Assembly: GCF_027587205.1 (NCBI RefSeq)
Contig: NZ_JAPDOD010000001.1
Span: forward strand, 372,001 to 436,000
Origin: Solirubrobacter ginsenosidimutans
GTDB lineage: Bacteria; Actinomycetota; Thermoleophilia; Solirubrobacterales; Solirubrobacteraceae
DNA length: 64,000 bases
Direction of reading: 5' to 3'
Positions 58,653 to 64,000 of this stretch are shown here, one piece after another. The notes under the pieces are model-generated. The model had not been told where the DNA came from and made no database searches. It saw nothing but the letters and a program-made list of their open reading frames with translations. Each line of letters opens with the position of its first letter. Position 1 is the first letter of the stretch. Both the position numbers and the translations under genes were made by a program.

Positions 58653-59686
58653 CTTCACCCGCGGACGGCCCCACCGGGGAGAACCGCCGCAAGCCGGCGG
58701 TCATGTACGACGTGGCGCGCCTGGCGGGCGTGTCGCACCAGACGGTCTCGCGCGTGATCAATGGGTCCACCCACGTGCGTGCGGAGACGCGCGACCGGGT
58801 GCTGGCGGCGATGGAGAAGCTCGACTACCGCCCGAACTCGGTCGCCCGCGCGCTGGTGACCGGCCGGTCGAAGAACCTGGGCGTGGTGACGTTCAACACG
58901 ACGCTCTACGGTCCCGCGTCGACGCTGGTCGGGGTCGAGCGCGCCGCCCATGCCGCGGGCTACTTCATCAGCATCGTCAGCCTCGAGTCGCTCGAGCGCG
59001 CGGCGGTCCTGCAGGCGGTCGAGCGCCTGCGGGCGCTGGGCGTCGACGGGCTCGTGATGATCGCGCCGCATGTGGCATCGCTGGGCGCGTTGTGGGATCT
59101 TCCGGCCGACCTGCCGGTCGTGGCCGTCGAGGCCGGGCCGCAGGACGTCGTCGCCGTCGCCGAGGTCGACCAGTACGAGGGTGCGCGCCTGGCGACGCAA
59201 CACCTCCTAGATCTGGGCCATGCGACGGTGCACCACCTCGGCGGGCCACCGGAGTGGATCGAGGCGCAGCAGCGGACGGCGGGGTGGCGCGACGCCCTCG
59301 ATGCCGCGGGGGCGAAGGGCACCTCGCCGCTGCGCGGTGACTGGAGCGCGCGGTCGGGCTACGAGCTCGGCCACAAGCTGCTCGACCTGCCCGGCGTGAC
59401 CGCGATCTTCGTGGCCAACGACCAGATGGCGCTCGGCCTGCTGCGCGTGCTGCACGAGCGCGGGTGCGACGTGCCGGGCGACGTCAGCATCGTCGGCTTC
59501 GACGACATCCCCGAGTCGGCGTACTTCAGCCCACCGCTGACCACCGTGCGCCAGGACTTCAACGAGATGGGCCGCCGCGGACTCCACCTGCTGCTGGAGG
59601 AGATCGCGGCCGGAAAGCGGTCCACGGGGCGCGCGACCGTCCCCGCTTCGCTCGTCGTCCGGGCGAGCACCGCGCCTCCGCGCTGA
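58640..59686 (+). CDS. LacI-family transcriptional repressor
   Basis: The protein has 348 residues from GTG 58640. The N-terminal HTH with hinge is MYDVARLAGVSHQTVSRVIN, GSTHVRAETRDRVLAAMEKL and DYRPNSVARAL. The periplasmic-binding-like sugar domain follows, with IFVANDQMALGLLRVLHERG, VSIVGFDDIPESAYFSPPLT and TVRQDFNEMG. An ATG at 58703 is a shorter start. The next gene, a giant secreted protein with a glucose/sorbosone dehydrogenase-like domain, is a likely target, so a sugar effector is plausible (inference). Confidence 0.93.
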   Translation: MSANSSPADGPTGENRRKPAVMYDVARLAGVSHQTVSRVINGSTHVRAETRDRVLAAMEKLDYRPNSVARALVTGRSKNLGVVTFNTTLYGPASTLVGVERAAHAAGYFISIVSLESLERAAVLQAVERLRALGVDGLVMIAPHVASLGALWDLPADLPVVAVEAGPQDVVAVAEVDQYEGARLATQHLLDLGHATVHHLGGPPEWIEAQQRTAGWRDALDAAGAKGTSPLRGDWSARSGYELGHKLLDLPGVTAIFVANDQMALGLLRVLHERGCDVPGDVSIVGFDDIPESAYFSPPLTTVRQDFNEMGRRGLHLLLEEIAAGKRSTGRATVPASLVVRASTAPPR

Positions 59687-59710
59687 AGCTCCCACCCGCA
59701 GCCCTTCATG

Positions 59711-59726
59711 AGCCCTTCGGAGGGCT
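59711..59726 (+). terminator. Terminator candidate after lacI-type gene
   Basis: AGCCCT (59711-59716) pairs with AGGGCT (59721-59726) around TCGG, a stable tetraloop-like hairpin. A second stem GCCTG...CAGGC (59730-59747) encloses a T-run. The two could act together. Confidence 0.55.
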
Positions 59727-59760
59727 TCTGCCTGTCGTTTTTCAGGCTTTGGGCGTGTAC

Positions 59761-59789
59761 TTGACTAAACGACCTACAGTCAGTAGGTT
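59761..59789 (+). promoter_or_regulatory. Promoter candidate TTGACT-N17-TAGGTT with inverted repeat
   Basis: The -35 box is at 59761-59766 and the -10 box at 59784-59789, spacing 17 bp, about 70 bp before the next start. The inverted repeat CCTAC-AGTCA-GTAGG (59773-59787) spans the spacer and -10 box, a good place for repressor binding, possibly by the LacI protein. Confidence 0.55.
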
Positions 59790-59857
59790 GCCCTCGGGAT
59801 CGTGAAATCGCCGGCGGGTCGGCGGTTGATCGCGAAGAGCGAAGAGGAGAGGTCAAG

Positions 59858-62800
59858 TTGTCGTTGCGACTTGCCAGGTCACTGGCATGCCTGTCGACGT
59901 GCGGCGCCGTTGTGGCGCTGTCCGCAGGCACTTCCGAGGCTGCCGCGCCGTCGGCGAAGCTGCGGTCGATCAGTTCGCCGCCGAAGGCCGCGGTCGCTCC
60001 CGGAGCGACCCTGAAGGTCTCCGGGCGGGTGGTCAACGCCACGCGCAGCAGCGCGAAGGCGCGCGTGACGGTGACGGTACGGAGGACCAAGACCGGCAAG
60101 CCGATCACGCTCGGTGCCACAACCTCCAAGCGCGTCAAGGCCGGCGGCACGGCCGCCTATGCGCTGTCGGCGAGACTGCCGGCGTCACTGGCCGGCGGCA
60201 GCTACTACGTCCGCGGCTGCGCAAGCGTCGGCTCGGGCGCGGCGGCGTGCCTGTGGGGCGCGCGCAAGCTCACGGTCGCTACGACGCCGAAGACGGCCCC
60301 CGCCGCGGCCCCGGCACCCAAGCCGGCCACGACCCCCTCGCCGGATGCCGCGGTCGCACCACTGCCGGCGCCTGGTCCTGAGACCGGCCCGAAGTTCGAC
60401 GTGCTGGTGTTCACCGGCACCGCTGCCCCGGCGTCATACGAGTCCGGCTTGAACGCGCTGAAGGCGATCGCGAACGACGGCGGCTTCAAGGTGACCCAGA
60501 GCAGCGACGCTGCGCTGTTCACGGCCGACCGCCTGAAGGACTTCCGCGCCGTCGTGCTCCTCGGGAACATCGGTTCGCCCTTGAGCGCCGCTCAGGAGGC
60601 CGCGTTCGCGGCGTACTACAAGGACGGCGGCGGCCTGCTGGCGATCGGGTCCGCGATCGAGTCAGAACCGCAGTGGAGCTATCTCACCGAGCTGCTCGGC
60701 ACGCGTGCGGACGGCGCCGCGGTGGCGGCGTTCAATGCCACCGTGAAGGTCGCCGATCGCGGGCACGAGGCGAGCAAGAGCCTGCCGGAGTACTGGAAGC
60801 ACGGCGACCTCTACTACAACTTCAAGGACAACGTCCGCGGCCTCTCGCACGTGCTCGCCACGGTCGACGAGAGCACCTACGCCGGCGGCACGATGAAGGC
60901 CCTGGCCGACCACCCGGTCGCCTGGTGCAAGGACTTCCAGGGCGGGCGCTCGTTCTACACGAACGTCGGCGCCAACGGCGAGTTCTCGGCCGCCGACGTG
61001 CGCAGTCACCTCGCGGGCGCGCTGCAGTGGACGGCCGGCGAGGCCGACCCGGTCTACAGCGACTGCGGCGCCACCGTGCTCGCCAACTACCAGCAGGTCA
61101 AGATGTCCGACAACACGGTTGCGGGCAGCCCCGGGCTGAAGGAGCCGATCGGGTTCGACGTGCTCCCGGACGGGCGCGTGCTGCAGACGGCGCGTGGCGG
61201 CGAGCTGCGGCTGCACGACCCGAAGGACGGCAGCTCGACGGTCATCGCGACCCTGCCGGTCTACACGAACTCCGAGGACGGGTTGTACGGCCCCGCGATC
61301 GACAACGACTTCGCCACCAACCGGTGGGTGTACCTGTACTACGCGCCGCAGACGGTGGTCAACGTCAAGCAGTCCAACGGCAAGACCAGGACGATCACCA
61401 CCCCGCCGAACGACTCGGCGCCGACCACCGCTCCGTCGCTGAGCGCGTGGGACGACTACGTCGGGTACTTCCAGCTCTCGCGGTTCAAGTTCGTCCAGGA
61501 CGCGAGCGGGCCGCACCTGGATCTCGACACCGAGCAGAAGATCCTGCGGGTCTCCAACAACCGCGGCGCCTGCTGCCACGTCGCGGGTGACATCGACTTC
61601 GACCAGCACAACAACCTGTGGCTGGTCACGGGCGACGACACGCCTTCGGGCGGCGGCAACTCGGGCGGCTTCTCGCCGCACAACGACATGAAGACCGACG
61701 AGACGCAGACCGTGCGGGTCACCGGCGCGACGGGCGGCAGCTTCACGCTGACGGTCGCGGGTCAGACGACCGCGCCGATCGCCTACAACGCTGCGGCGGC
61801 CGGCGTCAGGACGGCGCTCGAGGGGCTCTCGAACGTCGACCCGGGTGACGTGATCGTCACCGGCGGGCCCGTCAACGCGGCCGCCGCGACCGTGCTGTTC
61901 GACGGCCGCTTCTCCGAGACCGACGTCGCGCCGATGACGGTCAACAACGCCGGTCTCACCGGCGCCGGTGCGGCTGCTGTGGTCGCCACGACGCAGGAGG
62001 GCAACTGGTTCCAGGCGCCGTTCGTCGACGCCCGCCGTAGCGCCGGCAACACGAACGACCTGCGCGGCAAGGTGCTGCGCATCCACGTCAACGCCGACGG
62101 CTCTTACACGAACCCGGCGGGCAACCTGTTCCCGGAGTCCCAGGACACCGACGACCGGTCGCGTCCGGAGATCTACGCGATGGGCTTCCGCAATCCATTC
62201 CGGATCCAGGTCGACAACCACGACGTCGCCTACGTCACCGACTACTCGCCGGACGCCAACACGCCCGAGAACTACCGCGGGCCCGCCGGCACCGGCCGCG
62301 TCGAGGTCGTGCGCAAGGCGTCCAACTACGGCTGGCCGCTGTGCGTCTCGCCGAAGCTCCCGTACTACCGCTGGAACTTCAACACGACCACGCCGCTCGA
62401 TCCGACGCCGCAGGCGTACGAGTGCGACAACCCCGAGCGCGGGCCGCAGAACCGCTCGCGCTGGAACACGGGCGCGACGATCGACCCGGCGTCAGAGCCC
62501 GGGCGCATCAACGTGCCGCCGCTCACGCAGCCGGACATCTGGTACTCCTACCGCGACAACGCCAACCCGCCGCTGGGTACGCCGTGCGTGGCCTACTACA
62601 ACGGGTCCGGCGGCACGTGCCCGCAGCTCTTCCCCGAGCTGTTCACGACCGGCGTCGCTCCGCACGGCGCGGCTCCGTACCACTTCGACGCAAGCAACCC
62701 GAGCACGACGAAGTTCCCGCCGTACTACGACGGCGCCTTCATCCTCGGCGAGTTCAACGTCGACACGCTGCGCGAGGTCCGCGTCGACAAGGACAACAAG

Positions 62801-64000
62801 ATCTTCAAGATCAACCGGTTCCTCGACTGCGGTGCCGCGCTCTCGAAGACGTCGCCGTTCCCGTTCGAGTGCGACAACCCGATGGACATGCAGTTCGGCA
62901 CCGACGGCAGCTACTACCTGCTGACCTACGGCGACGGCTTCTTTCAGTCCAACCCCGACGCGGGCATGTACCGGTGGGAGTACGTCAAGGGCCAGCGGGG
63001 GCCGCAGGCGGTGCTCGGTGCCACACCCACCGATGGCATCGCGCCGCTGACGGTGCAGTTCTCGAGCGAGGGGTCGCGTGACGCGGACCCGGGTGACTCG
63101 ATCCGCTTCGCGTGGGACTTCGACGAGGACGGCCTCGTCGACTCGACCGATCCCGATCCGTCGCACGTGTACACGACCAACGGGCAGCACCTGGCGAAGC
63201 TGACGGTCACCGACTCGACGGGCAAGAGCGACAGCAAGACGGTGCGGATCATCGTCGGCAACACCTCGCCGAAGATCACCGTCGACACGCCGCTGGACGG
63301 TGACTTCTTCGAGTGGGGGGACAAGATCCCGTTCACCGTCACCGCGAGCGACCCGGAGGACGGGCCGATCGACTGCTCGCGGGTCACCGTGACGTTCGTG
63401 CTCGTGCACAACACGCACGGTCACGCCGAGGAGGCCAAGACCGGCTGCTCCGGCACGCTGCAGACCTCGGCCGAGGACGCCTCCCACGGCGACTACATCG
63501 CGGGTGGCATCAGCGCCACCTACACCGACAAGGGCGCCAACGGGCAGCCCGCGCTGTCGGCCACCGACCAGCACGTGGTCCAGATCCGCCGCCAGCAGGT
63601 CGAGTACGCGCTCGACCAAGAAGGCACGACGACGGCCGCGTCCTCCGAGCCCGACGCGGGCGGCGGACAGGTCCGTGCCAGCCTCGATCCGGGCGACTGG
63701 ATCGCGATCAACAACCGCGTGAACGTCGCGCACATGGACAAGCAGATCACGCTGCGCTTCGCCGGACCGGGCAGCTTCCCGCCGTTCATCCCGGCGACGC
63801 CCGCCGGCACGGAGCTGGCCGACGTGGAAGTGCGCGACGGCAGCCCGACCGGCCCGGTCCTGACCACGGTCAGGCTCAAGGCCACGGGCGACAGCACGAT
63901 CTATCAGAACTTCAGCGCCCCGCTGGACTACACGGGCTCGAAGCGTCTGTACCTGGTGTTCAAGCAGCTCACCGACGGCCCCGTGATCCCGTTCCTGGGC
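59858..64000 (+). CDS. Giant secreted ThuA / PQQ-glucose dehydrogenase-like / PKD protein (runs off window)
   Basis: The frame is open from TTG 59858 (GGAGAGG upstream) through base 64000, at least 1381 residues. It has a signal peptide (about 1-29, SLRLARSLACLSTC, AGTSEAAA), then an Ig-like domain (30-145) and a Pro/Ala linker. A ThuA-like (trehalose utilisation) domain covers about 185-395 (FDVLVFTGTAAPASYESGLN; YKDGGGLLAIGSAIES). A sorbosone/glucose dehydrogenase propeller covers about 400-1035 (IGFDVLPDGRVLQTARGG; RGACCHVAGDIDFDQHNNLW; DRSRPEIYAMGFRNPF). A PKD domain (about 1050-1130, FAWDFDEDGLVDSTDPDPS) and further beta-rich repeats complete the visible part. Residues about 618-713 form an extra beta domain inside the propeller. 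It probably oxidises or binds sugars outside the cell. No stop is visible. Confidence 0.9.
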   Translation, partial: MSLRLARSLACLSTCGAVVALSAGTSEAAAPSAKLRSISSPPKAAVAPGATLKVSGRVVNATRSSAKARVTVTVRRTKTGKPITLGATTSKRVKAGGTAAYALSARLPASLAGGSYYVRGCASVGSGAAACLWGARKLTVATTPKTAPAAAPAPKPATTPSPDAAVAPLPAPGPETGPKFDVLVFTGTAAPASYESGLNALKAIANDGGFKVTQSSDAALFTADRLKDFRAVVLLGNIGSPLSAAQEAAFAAYYKDGGGLLAIGSAIESEPQWSYLTELLGTRADGAAVAAFNATVKVADRGHEASKSLPEYWKHGDLYYNFKDNVRGLSHVLATVDESTYAGGTMKALADHPVAWCKDFQGGRSFYTNVGANGEFSAADVRSHLAGALQWTAGEADPVYSDCGATVLANYQQVKMSDNTVAGSPGLKEPIGFDVLPDGRVLQTARGGELRLHDPKDGSSTVIATLPVYTNSEDGLYGPAIDNDFATNRWVYLYYAPQTVVNVKQSNGKTRTITTPPNDSAPTTAPSLSAWDDYVGYFQLSRFKFVQDASGPHLDLDTEQKILRVSNNRGACCHVAGDIDFDQHNNLWLVTGDDTPSGGGNSGGFSPHNDMKTDETQTVRVTGATGGSFTLTVAGQTTAPIAYNAAAAGVRTALEGLSNVDPGDVIVTGGPVNAAAATVLFDGRFSETDVAPMTVNNAGLTGAGAAAVVATTQEGNWFQAPFVDARRSAGNTNDLRGKVLRIHVNADGSYTNPAGNLFPESQDTDDRSRPEIYAMGFRNPFRIQVDNHDVAYVTDYSPDANTPENYRGPAGTGRVEVVRKASNYGWPLCVSPKLPYYRWNFNTTTPLDPTPQAYECDNPERGPQNRSRWNTGATIDPASEPGRINVPPLTQPDIWYSYRDNANPPLGTPCVAYYNGSGGTCPQLFPELFTTGVAPHGAAPYHFDASNPSTTKFPPYYDGAFILGEFNVDTLREVRVDKDNKIFKINRFLDCGAALSKTSPFPFECDNPMDMQFGTDGSYYLLTYGDGFFQSNPDAGMYRWEYVKGQRGPQAVLGATPTDGIAPLTVQFSSEGSRDADPGDSIRFAWDFDEDGLVDSTDPDPSHVYTTNGQHLAKLTVTDSTGKSDSKTVRIIVGNTSPKITVDTPLDGDFFEWGDKIPFTVTASDPEDGPIDCSRVTVTFVLVHNTHGHAEEAKTGCSGTLQTSAEDASHGDYIAGGISATYTDKGANGQPALSATDQHVVQIRRQQVEYALDQEGTTTAASSEPDAGGGQVRASLDPGDWIAINNRVNVAHMDKQITLRFAGPGSFPPFIPATPAGTELADVEVRDGSPTGPVLTTVRLKATGDSTIYQNFSAPLDYTGSKRLYLVFKQLTDGPVIPFLG

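Noticed and set aside
60662..62221. 519-residue minus-strand frame
   Set aside because: It is antisense to the continuous frame of the ThuA/dehydrogenase protein and has no domain.

Overview
The window is high-GC, densely coded bacterial chromosome with no rRNA, tRNA, CRISPR array, transposase or prophage block that I could recognise. The gene content (a MalT-like LuxR regulator beside an HD-GYP protein, an archaeal-type prolyl-tRNA synthetase, repeated YihY, DUF1269 and DUF6325 families, a MASE1 histidine kinase, DUF1707, and secreted lipoprotein PpiC and ThuA/glucose-dehydrogenase proteins) suggests an actinobacterium, probably Thermoleophilia/Solirubrobacterales (Solirubrobacter or Conexibacter type). 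That placement is inferred from content, not from a marker gene.

Layout. 0-4 kb: end of a TetR gene, an HD-GYP protein carrying a MerR-like DNA-binding domain, and a divergent MalT-like (LAL) regulator. 3.8-10.4 kb: a cystine-type symporter, a Ser/Thr-rich wall-anchor-like protein, a large secreted protein with a thioredoxin-like segment, and a class V aminotransferase (cysteine desulfurase-like). 10.5-15.8 kb: membrane protein, ProS, DUF1707 protein, a Cys/His protein, a lipoprotein, and divergent cysteine dioxygenase and LysR genes. 15.8-30.6 kb: envelope and transport block (three MFS, two YihY, RDD, TVP38, flippase-like, PAP2, DUF202, Na+/H+ antiporter, MASE1 kinase, DUF6325, SHOCT). 30.6-41.2 kb: ECF sigma operon with PpiC lipoprotein, MarR-hydrolase operon, 1217-aa phosphoesterase, ABC fusion with lipoprotein, third YihY. 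41.2-48 kb: DUF2252 remnant, DUF1269/SRPBCC/arylsulfatase/flavodoxin operon, and a decayed 1.1-kb stretch with a DUF6325 remnant. 48-53 kb: NHL propeller, DUF2007, and a methylaspartate ammonia-lyase / mesaconyl-CoA hydratase / CoA-transferase cluster. 53-57.4 kb: RclA-like reductase and TetR with twin operators, MarR and EamA with twin palindromes, acid phosphatase. 57.4-64 kb: phage-type lysin with a small acidic ORF, LacI, and a giant secreted ThuA-glucose dehydrogenase protein running off the window.

The most notable pattern is a recurrent 17-bp inverted repeat, TCAYCC-N5-GGRTGA, found at about nine places between 18.7 and 47.0 kb. Seven of the nine lie 35-70 bp upstream of start codons of envelope, transport and stress-type genes, and two of those lie symmetrically between divergent genes. 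Of the other two, one is a distal copy 129 bp from a start and one is a weak match. The half-sites resemble the MalT box core GGATGA and also appear fused as TCACCCGGGTGA on both sides of the MalT-like gene near the left end. I read this as a candidate undescribed regulon.
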